A program made the translations under genes and the position numbers. Shown one piece after another: positions 7,640 to 15,990 of a stretch of DNA of 64,000 bases (its first letter is position 1; the number at the start of each line of letters is the position of its first letter). Source of the DNA: Streptosporangium oxazolinicum (GTDB taxonomy: Bacteria; Actinomycetota; Actinomycetes; Streptosporangiales; Streptosporangiaceae); the NCBI RefSeq assembly GCF_039537505.1, contig NZ_BAABAQ010000010.1, forward strand, positions 62,001 through 126,000, in the 5' to 3' direction. The notes beneath the pieces were generated by a model. That model was not told where the DNA came from and did not search any database. It saw only the letters and a list, made by a program, of their open reading frames with translations.

Positions 7640-9049
7640 ATGACCCAGCTATCCAGGCGTGAGCTTCTGCGCAGCGCGGCCCTGGCCGGTCTCACCCTGC
7701 CGGCCCTGTCCGCGTGCGCCACCCCCGCGGGCAACGGCGGCGCCGCCTCTTCGGCACCCGTCGTCGGGGCCACCAGCGCGGCCAACCCGCTCGGCTTCGC
7801 CGAGAACAAACCCCTGGAGGTCTGGATCTTCGACGGTGGCTTCGGCGACGGCTACGCCACGGACGTCCACGAGCCACTGCTCAAGGCCAGACATCCCAAA
7901 CTGGAGATCCGGCACAACGCCACCAAGGAGGTCGCCAAGACCCTCCAGCCGCGCTTCGCCGGTGGCGACCCGCCGGAGTTCGTCAACAACTCCGGCGCCA
8001 ACGCGATGGACTTCGGCGCCCTCGTCCAGGACGGCCAGCTCGCCGACCTCACGCCGCTGTACGACGCGCCGAGCTGGGACGACCCCGCCGTCAAGGTGCG
8101 CGACACGATCGACCCGAACGCGATCGAGCTGGGCAGCTACGACGGCAAGCCGTACGTCCTCAACTACGCCAACACCGTCTGGGGCATCTGGTACTCGCGC
8201 AAGCTCTTCGAGACCGAGGGCTGGCAGGTCCCCAAAACCTGGGCCGACTTCCTGGCGCTGTGCGAGACCATCAAGAAGTCGGGCAGGATGGCGCCCTTCA
8301 CCTACGCGGGCAAGCACCCGTTCTACATCTACGAGGCCATCCTCACGCTCGCCGCGAAGATCGGCGGCAAGGACGTGCTGAAGGACATCGACAACCTCCA
8401 GGAGGGCGCCTGGAAGGCCGAACCGGTCAGGCAGGCCGCGGGGGCCTTCGTCGAGATCGGGTCGAAGTACCTACTCCAGGGCACCGCCGGGCTCGACCAC
8501 GTGCAGACCCAGACCGCGCACAACAAGGGCCAGGTCGCGATGCTGCCCTGCGGCTCCTGGCTGGAGAACGAGCAGAAGGACTCCACCCCGGCCGACTTCG
8601 ACTACGCGATGTTCGCGCTCCCCGACTTCGGCTCCTCCGACGCCCTCCCGTACGGCACCCTGCACGCCCAGCCGGGCGAGGAGTACGTCGTCCCGGCGAG
8701 GTCGGCGAACCCCCGCGCGGGCATGGAGTACATGCGCGCCATGCTCTCCAAGGAGGGCGCGGGCAAGTTCATGGAGCTGGTCTCCACGCTCACGGTCGTC
8801 AAGGGCGCCGGCGAGGGCCGTACGCTCAAGCCCGGCCTGAAGAGCGCCTCGGCCGCGCTGGACGCGGCGGGGGACAACGCCGTCTGGTTCCTGTTCCGCA
8901 AGTGGTACGTCGAGCTGCACGACGAGGTGGCCGCCGCGACCGGGCAGCTCATGAGCGGCAAGCTCACCGTCGAGCAGTGGGCGGACCGGGCGCAGGCCAA
9001 GGCCGACGCCATCAAGAAGGACTCCTCGGTGAAGAAGTTCAGCCGATGA
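7640..9049 (+). CDS. ngcE: N-acetylglucosamine/diacetylchitobiose ABC transporter, substrate-binding lipoprotein
   Basis: 469 residues of the family-1 sugar-binding fold, resembling NgcE of Streptomyces. The signal peptide carries twin arginines (SRRELLRSAALAG) and a lipobox ending at C26 (PALSAC), so it is probably a Tat-exported lipoprotein on the outer face of the membrane. Mature-domain landmarks are NPLGFAENKPLEVWIFDGG and PPEFVNNSGANAMDF. NgcE binds GlcNAc and chitobiose in streptomycetes; the exact ligand here is inferred from family resemblance. A ribosome site AGGAGG (7630-7635) precedes ATG 7640. The permease genes follow; no ATPase gene is present. Confidence 0.85.
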   Translation: MTQLSRRELLRSAALAGLTLPALSACATPAGNGGAASSAPVVGATSAANPLGFAENKPLEVWIFDGGFGDGYATDVHEPLLKARHPKLEIRHNATKEVAKTLQPRFAGGDPPEFVNNSGANAMDFGALVQDGQLADLTPLYDAPSWDDPAVKVRDTIDPNAIELGSYDGKPYVLNYANTVWGIWYSRKLFETEGWQVPKTWADFLALCETIKKSGRMAPFTYAGKHPFYIYEAILTLAAKIGGKDVLKDIDNLQEGAWKAEPVRQAAGAFVEIGSKYLLQGTAGLDHVQTQTAHNKGQVAMLPCGSWLENEQKDSTPADFDYAMFALPDFGSSDALPYGTLHAQPGEEYVVPARSANPRAGMEYMRAMLSKEGAGKFMELVSTLTVVKGAGEGRTLKPGLKSASAALDAAGDNAVWFLFRKWYVELHDEVAAATGQLMSGKLTVEQWADRAQAKADAIKKDSSVKKFSR

Positions 9050-9182
9050 CGGCGGCACGGGGCGGGTCACGTGGCGGGGCGCCCGGGGAACGGCGGTCAG
9101 GTCATGAACCACGGCGGGATGACGACGACGGCGGCCGGCGGCGCGTCGCAGGGGGAGTCGCGGAGGGAACGGTAAGCCGGCC

Positions 9183-10085
9183 ATGAACCACGGCAGGACA
9201 CGGTTCGTCGCGGGCTTCCTCGCGATCCCGGTGGCGCTCTACCTGATCTACGTGATCGCGCCCTACGCGCAGGCCTTCTACATCGCGTTCACCGACTGGC
9301 GCGGGGTGAACGCGACCCCGCGCCTCGTGGGGCTGGAGAACTTCCGGCGGCTCCTGGACGACAACGTGTTCTGGCAGGCGGTCGGCCACAACCTCGTCCT
9401 GCTGGTCCTGATGCCGATCCTCACGCTCGGGATCGCACTCTTCTTCGCCTTCCTGCTCAACGCGGGCGGGCGGGGCGGCACCGGGGGCATCTGGGGGTCG
9501 AAGTTCTACCGCGTGGTGTTCTTCTTCCCCCAGGTGCTGGCCGTCGCCGTGGTCGCCGTGCTGTTCCAGCAGGTCTTCAGGCCGGACCGCAGCGGCATGC
9601 TCAACGCGCCGCTCATCGCCCTGGGGTTCGAGCCGGTCGGCTTCCTGTCCAGCACCGACGTCGCGTTCTGGTCGATCCTCGCGGTGCTGGTCTGGCAGGC
9701 GGTCGGCTTCTACGTCGTGCTCTTCTCGGCGGGCATCGCCTCCATCCCGCGCGACCTGTTCGAGGCGGCGGCGATCGACGGCGCCGGGGGGCCGCAGCTG
9801 TTCCTGCGGGTCACGCTGCCGCTGCTGTGGGACACCATCCAGGTCGGCTGGGTCTATCTCGGCATCGCGGCGCTGGACGTCTTCGCCATCGTGTGGGTGA
9901 TGACGGCCGAGCACGGCGGCCCCGACCACTCCACGACCGTGATGGCGGCGGAGATCTACCGCACCGCCTTCCAGTACTTCAAGTTCGGCTACGCCTCCGC
10001 GATGGGCGTGGTGCTGTTCTTCTTCACCATCGGGTTCGCGGCGCTGGCCCTGCGCCTGTCGCGGCGTGAGCGGATCGAGTTCTAG
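9183..10085 (+). CDS. ngcF: Amino-sugar ABC transporter permease
   Basis: 300 residues with about six transmembrane segments and the MalF/UgpA-type EAA loop (EAAAIDGAGGPQLFLRVTLPLL near residue 198) that contacts the ATPase. It forms the membrane channel with the next gene product. It starts 133 bp after ngcE; this gap holds no obvious gene or hairpin. Its stop overlaps the GTG of the next gene by one base, so translation is coupled. Confidence 0.85.
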   Translation: MNHGRTRFVAGFLAIPVALYLIYVIAPYAQAFYIAFTDWRGVNATPRLVGLENFRRLLDDNVFWQAVGHNLVLLVLMPILTLGIALFFAFLLNAGGRGGTGGIWGSKFYRVVFFFPQVLAVAVVAVLFQQVFRPDRSGMLNAPLIALGFEPVGFLSSTDVAFWSILAVLVWQAVGFYVVLFSAGIASIPRDLFEAAAIDGAGGPQLFLRVTLPLLWDTIQVGWVYLGIAALDVFAIVWVMTAEHGGPDHSTTVMAAEIYRTAFQYFKFGYASAMGVVLFFFTIGFAALALRLSRRERIEF

Positions 10086-10996
10086 TGGCGGACGTCGTGA
10101 TTCCCCGGAGCAGGGCCCTCGCCCGCGAGGAGCGCAGGAGGCGCCTGGGGCCCCTGTCGGCCCTGACGCACGTCGCGCTGCTGGTCTGGACGGTCCTGGT
10201 CGTCGTGCCGATCGTGTGGACGTTCCTCGCGTCGGTGAAGAGCGAGGACGAGATCTTCGGCGACGCCTGGTCGCTGCCGGCCTCCCTGCGCCTCGACAAC
10301 TGGGCCCGCGCCTGGGAGCAGGCGCACATCGGCCAGTACATGGTCAACAGCGTCGTCGTGGTGGCCTTCGGCACCTTCGGCACGATGCTGTTCGGCTCGA
10401 TGGCCGCGTACGTGCTGGCCCGCTACCGCTTCCGGGGCAACAGGGCGATCTATCTGCTGTTCGTCTCCGGTCTGGCCTTCCCGGTCTACCTGGCGCTGAC
10501 CCCGCTGTTCTTCGTCGTGCAGAACATGGGGACGATCCCGGTGATCGGCCCGTTCATCGGCCTGAACACGCACGGCGGGCTGGTGCTGGTCTACATCGCC
10601 TACTCGCTGCCCTTCACCGTCTTCTTCCTCGCGGCCTTCTTCAGGACGCTGCCGGGAGCGGTGGCCGAGGCGGCCTTCGTGGACGGGGCCTCGCACGCCC
10701 GGGTGTTCTTCCAGATCATGCTGCCGATGGCCAAGCCGGGCATCGTCAGCGTGACCATCTTCAACGTGCTCGGCCAGTGGAACCAGTACCAGCTGCCCCT
10801 CGTCCTGCTCAACTCCGACCGGGACAGGTGGGTGCTCACCCAGGGCATCGCCGACATCTCCACGGCCGCGGGCTACGACGCCGACTGGTCGGCCCTGTTC
10901 GCCGCGCTGAGCATGGCCATCCTGCCGATGCTGATCGTCTACACGCTCTTCCAGAGCCAGATCCAGAAGGGTCTCACCGCGGGCGCGCTCAAGTAG
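10085..10996 (+). CDS. ngcG: Amino-sugar ABC transporter permease
   Basis: 303 residues of the MalG/UgpE class with about six membrane segments. The EAA motif is EAAFVDGASHARVFFQIMLPMAKPGI near 197. The pairing NgcF/NgcG matches the streptomycete GlcNAc/chitobiose importer. No nucleotide-binding subunit is encoded nearby; in actinomycetes such importers use a shared ATPase (MsiK) encoded elsewhere. It is the last gene of the rpiR-SIS-ngcEFG set; a convergent ArsR gene follows after 28 bp. Confidence 0.85.
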   Translation: MADVVIPRSRALAREERRRRLGPLSALTHVALLVWTVLVVVPIVWTFLASVKSEDEIFGDAWSLPASLRLDNWARAWEQAHIGQYMVNSVVVVAFGTFGTMLFGSMAAYVLARYRFRGNRAIYLLFVSGLAFPVYLALTPLFFVVQNMGTIPVIGPFIGLNTHGGLVLVYIAYSLPFTVFFLAAFFRTLPGAVAEAAFVDGASHARVFFQIMLPMAKPGIVSVTIFNVLGQWNQYQLPLVLLNSDRDRWVLTQGIADISTAAGYDADWSALFAALSMAILPMLIVYTLFQSQIQKGLTAGALK

Positions 10997-11024
10997 GGGC
11001 ATGGCCGCCTTGAGGTCCGTGAGG

Positions 11025-11342
11025 TCAGCGCACCCCGGCCGGGCGCGGGGTGAGGGCGTCGAGCAGGCCGGGGAACGCCTCGTCCATCTCGGCGCGGCGG
11101 AGGGAGTTCATCCGCGAGGTCCCGACGTAGTACTGCCGGATCAGGCCCGCCGCGCGCAGCACCTTGAAGTGGTGGGTGGCGGTGGACTTGCTGACCGAGA
11201 TGTCGAAATCACCGCACCTGATGTCCTCGTCGGTGGCGTCGAGCTGCGTGACGATGCTCCGGCGTACCGGATCGACGAGCGCCTCCAGCACCTGCTGGAG
11301 GTCGAACTGCGACATCTCTGGATGCGGCGGTGTGCGTCCCAT
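11025..11342 (-). CDS. ArsR-family winged-helix regulator
   Basis: 105 residues, almost entirely a winged helix (VLEALVDPVRRSIVTQLD, then SVSKSTATHHFKVLRAAGLI as recognition helix, then a beta-wing YYVGTSRMNSLRR). It lacks the CVC metal site of arsenic sensors. It is divergent from the medium-chain oxidoreductase gene and probably represses it. The TACTAT -10 seven bases before its ATG indicates a leaderless mRNA. Confidence 0.85.
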   Translation of the reverse strand: MGRTPPHPEMSQFDLQQVLEALVDPVRRSIVTQLDATDEDIRCGDFDISVSKSTATHHFKVLRAAGLIRQYYVGTSRMNSLRRAEMDEAFPGLLDALTPRPAGVR

Positions 11343-11349
11343 GGATCCA

Positions 11350-11375
11350 ATAGTACGACCTCCATCAAAGTTTGA
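11350..11375 (-). promoter_or_regulatory. ArsR leaderless promoter and candidate operator
   Basis: TACTAT (minus strand, 11350-11355) is seven bases from the ArsR ATG. The perfect 11-bp palindrome TCAAAGTTTGA at 11365-11375 lies just upstream, in the -10/-35 spacer, and is also 60 bp before the divergent oxidoreductase gene. That position suits autorepression plus control of the neighbour. Confidence 0.45.
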
Positions 11376-11434
11376 CAGCCATCATACTTCTGCGTGACAG
11401 TGGAACGCGTCCACAGCGAGCGGAGGACGGTGGC

Positions 11435-12433
11435 ATGACAAGAACCGTGCGGTTTCACGAGATCGGCGGCCCCGAGGTGATGCGGCTGGAAGACCTGGAG
11501 GCAGGCGAGCCGGGACCGGGTGAGGTGCGCATCCGGGTCGAGGCGATCGGGGTGAACAGGGCCGAGGCGCTGTTCCGGCGCGACGAGTACATCGAGCCGG
11601 TGAAGCGGCTCCCGGGCAGGCTCGGCTCCGAGGCGGCCGGGGTGGTCGAGGCCGTCGGCCCGGACGTGACCGGGTTCGAGGAGGGGCAGGCGGTCAGCAG
11701 CGTGCCGGCGTTCTCGCAGAACGACTACGGCGTCTACGCCGAGCGGGCGATCGTTCCCGCGTCCGCGCTCCTGCGCCGCCCCGACGGGGTGGACGCGGTG
11801 TCCGGTGCCGCGGTGTGGATGCCCTACCTCACCGCGTACGGCGCGCTGGTGGAGGTGGGCGGGATGCGGGCGGGCGACGTGGTGGCGCTGAACGCCGCCT
11901 CCAGCGGTGTCGGCCTGGCCGCGATCCACACGGCCAACCGGGTGGGGGCCGTGCCGATCGCCGTCACCCGTACCCGCGCCAAGAGGGAACGGCTGCTCAA
12001 GGAGGGCGCGGCCGAGGTGATCGTCTCCGACGAGGAGGACGTACCGGCCAGGCTGCTCGCCCTGACCGACGGCAGGGGGGCCGAGTACGTCTTCGACGCC
12101 GTCGCCGGGCCGGGCGTGACCGGCCTGGCCCGAGCGGTGGCCCCGGGCGGCACGCACTTCCTGTACGGGGCGCTGAGCGGGCGGCCGACGCCGTATCCGG
12201 GATTCGACCTGGGCATGCCCGCCCTCAACGTGCGCACCTACACGGTCCTGGAGACCACGAAGGACCCCCGGCGACTGCGCAGGGCCGAGGCGTTCGTCGC
12301 CTCGGGCCTGCGCGCCGGGGCCTTCCGCCCGGTGGTGGATCGCCTGTTCCCGCTGGAGGAGATCGTCCGGGCACACCGGCACATGGAGTCCGGCGACCGG
12401 TTCGGCAAGATCGTGGTCACCGTGGCCCACTGA
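11435..12433 (+). CDS. Medium-chain zinc-type alcohol dehydrogenase / quinone oxidoreductase-like protein
   Basis: 332 residues of the MDR superfamily: an N-terminal GroES-like domain (GPGEVRIRVEAIGVNRAEALFRR) and a Rossmann domain (LNAASSGVGLAAIHTANRVGA). It lacks the cysteine cluster of zinc alcohol dehydrogenases, so a zinc-independent NADPH:quinone reductase-like activity on an enal or quinone is more likely. ATG 11435 was chosen because CGGAGG (11421-11426) is eight bases upstream; an in-frame ATG at 11372 lacks this. It is divergent from the ArsR gene that probably controls it. Confidence 0.82.
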   Translation: MTRTVRFHEIGGPEVMRLEDLEAGEPGPGEVRIRVEAIGVNRAEALFRRDEYIEPVKRLPGRLGSEAAGVVEAVGPDVTGFEEGQAVSSVPAFSQNDYGVYAERAIVPASALLRRPDGVDAVSGAAVWMPYLTAYGALVEVGGMRAGDVVALNAASSGVGLAAIHTANRVGAVPIAVTRTRAKRERLLKEGAAEVIVSDEEDVPARLLALTDGRGAEYVFDAVAGPGVTGLARAVAPGGTHFLYGALSGRPTPYPGFDLGMPALNVRTYTVLETTKDPRRLRRAEAFVASGLRAGAFRPVVDRLFPLEEIVRAHRHMESGDRFGKIVVTVAH

Positions 12434-12621
12434 CACCGGCTCGGGACACGATCACCCTCGTGACGCGTGGGAGCGCCCGCCTCTTTCGCGCGTCGGCTCG
12501 TGACGGCGAGGCGTCACGCGAGCTCGGGACACATGAGCGTCCGTGTTCGGGACCGGGATTCCGATCAGGTTCGCTTGAGCCTTTTGTAAGGCTGCCTTCA
12601 GGTTCGATCGGCGCGAACGGG

Positions 12622-12674
12622 TTGACGGGTGGGGAGGGGTGGGGGGTAGGTTCGTTAGGAAAGTTTCCTAACGA
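12622..12674 (+). promoter_or_regulatory. Chitosanase promoter with perfect CsnR-type palindrome
   Basis: TTGACG (12622-12627) and TAGGTT (12647-12652) with a 19-bp spacer form the likely promoter. Directly downstream, 12652-12674 is a perfect palindrome with 11-bp arms and core TTAGGAAAGTTTCCTAA. The streptomycete ROK-family repressor CsnR is known to act on an AGGAAA/TTTCCT palindrome before chitosanase genes; this copy would block initiation. The leader to the GTG at 12817 is about 140 bases long. The gap 12434-12621 holds nothing else recognised. Confidence 0.7.
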
Positions 12675-12816
12675 TCAGTGCGGGCTCCCTTACCCGAGGT
12701 CCCCCGCCTCCGACCGTCCCCGGCTCCACTCCCGGAGGGCCTTCACGGAACCCCTTAGGGAGTTTCCCCGGAAGCGCCTCCGGGCGTTCCTCCGTCCCCT
12801 TCCCTGGAGAAGACAC

Positions 12817-13689
12817 GTGCCCTTCTCGTCGAACCCCCGCCCCGGCCGCCGTACCCTGAGCTTCCTGCTGGCCTCGGCCGCGACCGCCGTCCCGGTCCTG
12901 ATCGCCCCCGCCGGTGCCGGGCACGCGGCCGAACTCTCGCCCACCGCGGCGCCCGCCGAACTGGTGGTGTCCTCCGCCGCGGTCGACCTCACCGACCCGC
13001 GCAAGAAGGACATCGCCATGCAGCTGGTGTCCAGCGCCGAGAACTCCTCGCTGGACTGGAAGGCGCAGTACAAGTACATCGAGGACATCGGCGACGGCCG
13101 CGGCTACACCGCCGGGATCATCGGTTTCTGCTCCGGCACCGGTGACATGCTCGACCTCGTCGAGCGCTACGCCACGCTCAAGCCGGGGAACGTGCTCGCC
13201 AAGTATCTCCCCGCCCTGCGCGCGGTCGACGGCACCGACTCCCACCGGGGCCTCGACCCGAACTACACCAGGGACTGGGTCACCGCCGCCAAGGACACGG
13301 TCTTCCAGCAGGCCCAGAACGACGAGCGCGACCGGGTCTACTTCAACCCCGCGGTCAACCAGGCCAAGAAGGACGGCCTGCGCGCCCTCGGGCAGTTCGC
13401 CTACTACGACGCCATCGTCATGCACGGCGGCGGCACCGATCCCCAGAGCTTCGGCGCGATCCGGAAGAACGCCCTGAAGAAGGCGAAGCCCCCCGCGCAG
13501 GGCGGCGACGAGACGAAGTATCTGCACGCCTTCCTCGACGCCCGCAAGGTCGCCATGAAGGCAGAGGAGGCCCACGAGGACACCAGCCGCGTCGACACCG
13601 CCCAGCGGGTCTTCCTCAACAACGGCAACCTCGACCTCAACACCCCGCTGTCCTGGAAGGTCTACGGAGACCCCTTCAAGATCAGCTAA
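12817..13689 (+). CDS. csn: Secreted chitosanase, glycoside hydrolase family 46
   Basis: 290 residues. The N-terminal signal peptide has twin arginines (GRRTLSFLLASAA) and a likely cut after GHA at about residue 37. The GH46 domain follows: E75 (SSAENSS) and D93 (IGDGRGYTAG) are 18 residues apart, the same spacing as the catalytic E22/D40 pair of the Streptomyces N174 enzyme. The enzyme hydrolyses beta-1,4 links in partly deacetylated chitosan outside the cell with inversion. GTG 12817 follows GGAGAAG. The gene stands alone, with its own operator and a terminator 7 bp after the stop, and likely feeds oligosaccharides to amino-sugar importers. Confidence 0.9.
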   Translation: MPFSSNPRPGRRTLSFLLASAATAVPVLIAPAGAGHAAELSPTAAPAELVVSSAAVDLTDPRKKDIAMQLVSSAENSSLDWKAQYKYIEDIGDGRGYTAGIIGFCSGTGDMLDLVERYATLKPGNVLAKYLPALRAVDGTDSHRGLDPNYTRDWVTAAKDTVFQQAQNDERDRVYFNPAVNQAKKDGLRALGQFAYYDAIVMHGGGTDPQSFGAIRKNALKKAKPPAQGGDETKYLHAFLDARKVAMKAEEAHEDTSRVDTAQRVFLNNGNLDLNTPLSWKVYGDPFKIS

Positions 13690-13696
13690 CCCCGGC

Positions 13697-13733
13697 CGGG
13701 GCCCCGGCGGCACCCCACCCCGCCGGGGCCCCG
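13697..13733 (+). terminator. Chitosanase terminator hairpin
   Basis: A perfect 14-bp GC-only stem (CGGGGCCCCGGCGG with its complement) and a 9-base loop begins 7 bp after the chitosanase stop codon. Confidence 0.7.
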
Positions 13734-13957
13734 CACCACTTGTGCTGCCCTCGCCCTCCCCACTTCGGCGTGGATTCGTCGCCGATGGATTTTCGGGCAT
13801 TTCCGGGGAAGCGGCCTCGGTGCCCTCCTTTACCGGAGGCCGGAAGCGGGTTTCGACCCGGCTTCCGTTACACGGGCTCGGCCGGCCACGGACGTGGGTA
13901 CGGGGACACGGTGATCGCGCGCCGACGGCAGCCGGTCGGCCGGAGACGCGGCTCCGG

Positions 13958-14647
13958 TTACGTGACCGGAAGGTTCTTCAGCGCCTCGCGGCGGCTCAGG
14001 CCGCTGATCCGGGTGTGGTCGACGTAGCGGACGACCTCGCCGGGGTTCGTCTTGGCGTACTCGCGCAGGGCCCAGCCGATCGCCTTGCGGGCGAAGAAGT
14101 CGTTGTCGGACAGGCTGGGCTCGATGCAGGCGTACAGCAGGCCGGTGTCGGTGGCGGATTTGAAGCGGTTCTGGCTGAGGATGGCCGTACGGCGCTTCCA
14201 CAGGTCGGTGCCGCGGGCCCAGCGGAGCATGAGGGGACGCATGGTGTCGGGGAAGGCCGCGAGCAGGCCGCCGACGCGGTGGACGGCGAGCTCGTCGACG
14301 TAGTCCCACCAGGCCCCGGTGACGATCATCTCCTCGTACATCGGCAGCGCGTCGAGCGTCTGGAAGGCGCGATAGAGGCGGAAGCCGGTCAGCTCGATCG
14401 CCGCGTAGCGCTCCTCGCGGTACTCGGCGCCACGCCACAGGGTCAGCGCCGCCTCCCGCCACGCGGACGCCACGTCGACGGGGTAGTCGGCGAAGACCCG
14501 CTTCAGCGCGGCGCGGCGCGGTGCGGCCTGCACGCCGAGGAACGGCATCGACGACTTCATGTAGGCCTGCATGACCGGCGCCTTGGCGGGATCGGCCACG
14601 TCAGTGAGCGCCATTCGCACGGCCTTCTGCAGGATCTCCACGCTCAC
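13958..14647 (-). CDS. AlkD-like DNA alkylation repair protein
   Basis: 229 residues of HEAT-like helical repeats, the length of AlkD DNA glycosylases (about 230). AlkD removes 3-methyladenine and 7-methylguanine without base flipping. The key aromatic and charged positions appear present: WWDYVDELAVH (W113/W114, D115, D118), LWKRRTAIL (R152/R153) and GWALREYAK (W182). It is monocistronic, facing a TetR gene on its right. A function in alkylation repair follows from the family; an AlkC-like or inactive variant is less likely given these residues. Confidence 0.85.
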   Translation of the reverse strand: MSVEILQKAVRMALTDVADPAKAPVMQAYMKSSMPFLGVQAAPRRAALKRVFADYPVDVASAWREAALTLWRGAEYREERYAAIELTGFRLYRAFQTLDALPMYEEMIVTGAWWDYVDELAVHRVGGLLAAFPDTMRPLMLRWARGTDLWKRRTAILSQNRFKSATDTGLLYACIEPSLSDNDFFARKAIGWALREYAKTNPGEVVRYVDHTRISGLSRREALKNLPVT

Positions 14648-14723
14648 CCACCACTTCCCGTTCGCTTCGCGGACGCTTGATTCTCACAGGCCGCGCCGCT
14701 CACCGCGCCGGGTTCGGCGGGTG

Positions 14724-15413
14724 TCATGCCTTCTGGCTACTCCGCTCGCCGGTCGCCAGGCCGTCGAACAGGACGGTGATGTAGTGTTCGGCGAGGCCGG
14801 TGGTGTCGAGACGGCCTCCCGGTCGGAACCAGCGGACCGCCACCCAGATGGTGTCGCGGATCATGCGGTAGGTGAGCTTGGGGTCGACGTCGGCGCGGAA
14901 CAGGCCGTCGGCCTGGCCGAGCTTGATCTGCCCGACCCACATGCGCTCGACCTCCTCCTCGGCCCTGACCAGGTAGTCGAAGCGGTCGCCGGGCAGTGAC
15001 CTCAGATAGTTCCAGTCGTTCTGCATGACGGTGATCGCCGCGCGGTGGGGCTCCAGCGTGCTGAACCCGATGCGCACCATCTCTGAGAGGATCGTGCGGG
15101 GGTCGCCGCTCTGGTCCAGGGCGGCGCGGTAGCGGCCGACGAGGTCGTCGAGGAAGGTGGTCAGCACCTCGTCGACGATCGTCTCCTTGGAGTCGAAGTG
15201 GTGGTAGAGGCTTCCGGACAGGATGCCCGCCTCCTCCGCGATCTCCCGGACGGTCGTCGCCTGGAAACCCTTGCGGGCGAAGAGCTCGGCGGCGAGCTTG
15301 ACGAGATGGTCGCGGCGCTCCGAGGCGGGGCCGGAGGTGGCCGCCCGCTTGGTCCCGCCCTGACGCCTGACCGGGGTCGTGGTCGCGCCGCCGGAGTTCT
15401 TTCGCGTGTTCAC
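14724..15413 (-). CDS. TetR-family regulator, KstR2-like
   Basis: 229 residues. A basic tail (1-30) precedes the HTH (LVKLAAELFARKGFQATTVREIAEEAGILSGSLYHHFDSKETIVDEVL) and a ligand domain with RMIRDTIWVAVRWFRPGG. These segments closely resemble KstR2, which controls degradation of steroid C/D rings and binds a CoA thioester. No steroid ring genes are adjacent; the nearest possibly related enzymes are an SDR (18.5 kb) and nitronate monooxygenase (19.8 kb). The target set is therefore uncertain. The GTG start lies six bases after a CATAAT hexamer, so this mRNA may also be leaderless. Confidence 0.8.
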   Translation of the reverse strand: MNTRKNSGGATTTPVRRQGGTKRAATSGPASERRDHLVKLAAELFARKGFQATTVREIAEEAGILSGSLYHHFDSKETIVDEVLTTFLDDLVGRYRAALDQSGDPRTILSEMVRIGFSTLEPHRAAITVMQNDWNYLRSLPGDRFDYLVRAEEEVERMWVGQIKLGQADGLFRADVDPKLTYRMIRDTIWVAVRWFRPGGRLDTTGLAEHYITVLFDGLATGERSSQKA

Positions 15414-15861
15414 GTCCCTATTATGAGCCCTTGCGCAATCGCTTGTTCACCGGAACGCGCCAGCTCATCCCCGCTTTCTGTCGCGACCAAACGCTTGCTA
15501 CCTTTCCCTTCGAACGGAGGGGGAGGGGCCGGACGGTGGGCGAGGCGTGGCCCGTACTCCGGTCGGCCGCCGCCGACGGCGAGACCCGCGCCGGGCGAAT
15601 GGACGGCCGAAGACCCACGCCGGGCGATGGACAGCCGGGGACCCGTGTCGGGCGGCGGACGGCCGAGGACCCGTGCCGGGTGCCGCGCGGGCGGATTCGC
15701 CGACGTCGGCGGCGGATTCGTCTTCCGGGCGGGCGGTGACGACCCTCGCCGTACGCGGAGATGTCTCGTTTCTGAGCTCCCTATCAGCGGGCCTTCGACG
15801 CGCCCATCGTTCCGATCCGCAAAATCCTGAGTCGAAGGCCTATGGTCAGCCCACTAGCAAT
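15414..15861. other. Intergenic region with minisatellite, left of the GH3 promoter
   Basis: No convincing gene. The left end holds the TetR promoter (CATAAT near the GTG) and CAAGCG/CGCTTG half-sites around 15436-15450 and 15491-15496 that could bind a TetR protein. The middle contains the 28-bp tandem repeat listed separately. The right part is AT-richer and leads into the GH3 operator region. Confidence 0.4.
15583..15690. repeat. Tandem repeat, about 28 bp, 3.5 copies
   Basis: Copies beginning GACCC start at 15583, 15612, 15640 and 15668, giving periods of 29, 28 and 28 bp. Each reads GACCC(G/A)(C/T)G(C/T)CGGG and then a GGACGGCCGA-like half; the last copy is partial. It is non-coding and similar in style to other GC-rich minisatellites in this window. 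Confidence 0.6.
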
Positions 15862-15876
15862 TAGGAAACTTTCCTA
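15862..15876 (+). promoter_or_regulatory. CsnR-type palindrome upstream of the GH3 gene
   Basis: TAGGAAACTTTCCTA is a perfect 15-bp palindrome (7-bp arms) sharing the core AGGAAA-N-TTTCCT with the chitosanase operator at 12652-12674. A possible -10 (TAGATT, 15878-15883) directly follows. It lies 114 bp before the GH3 ATG. Shared control of chitosanase and hexosaminidase is inferred. Confidence 0.6.
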
Positions 15877-15895
15877 TTAGATTTGCGCAGAGCCG

Positions 15896-15917
15896 CTGTG
15901 GGAGCGCTTTCCCACAG
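15896..15917 (+). promoter_or_regulatory. LacI-type operator-like palindrome upstream of the GH3 gene
   Basis: CTGTGGGA and TCCCACAG form perfect 8-bp arms around a six-base centre, with an AGCGCT core resembling LacI/CebR-family sites (TGGGAGCGCTCCCA in CebR). No LacI gene lies in the window. It would give the GH3 gene a second layer of control. Confidence 0.45.
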
Positions 15918-15990
15918 GGGTCCGGTGACAACGTGGTGTCTGCGCGTCTTCGGCAGGAACGCCGACCGGCCGTCAGGCGAGGAGGGGTGA

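Noticed and set aside
15583..15690. Possible CRISPR array
   Set aside because: Units are contiguous and degenerate, with no unique spacers and no cas genes.
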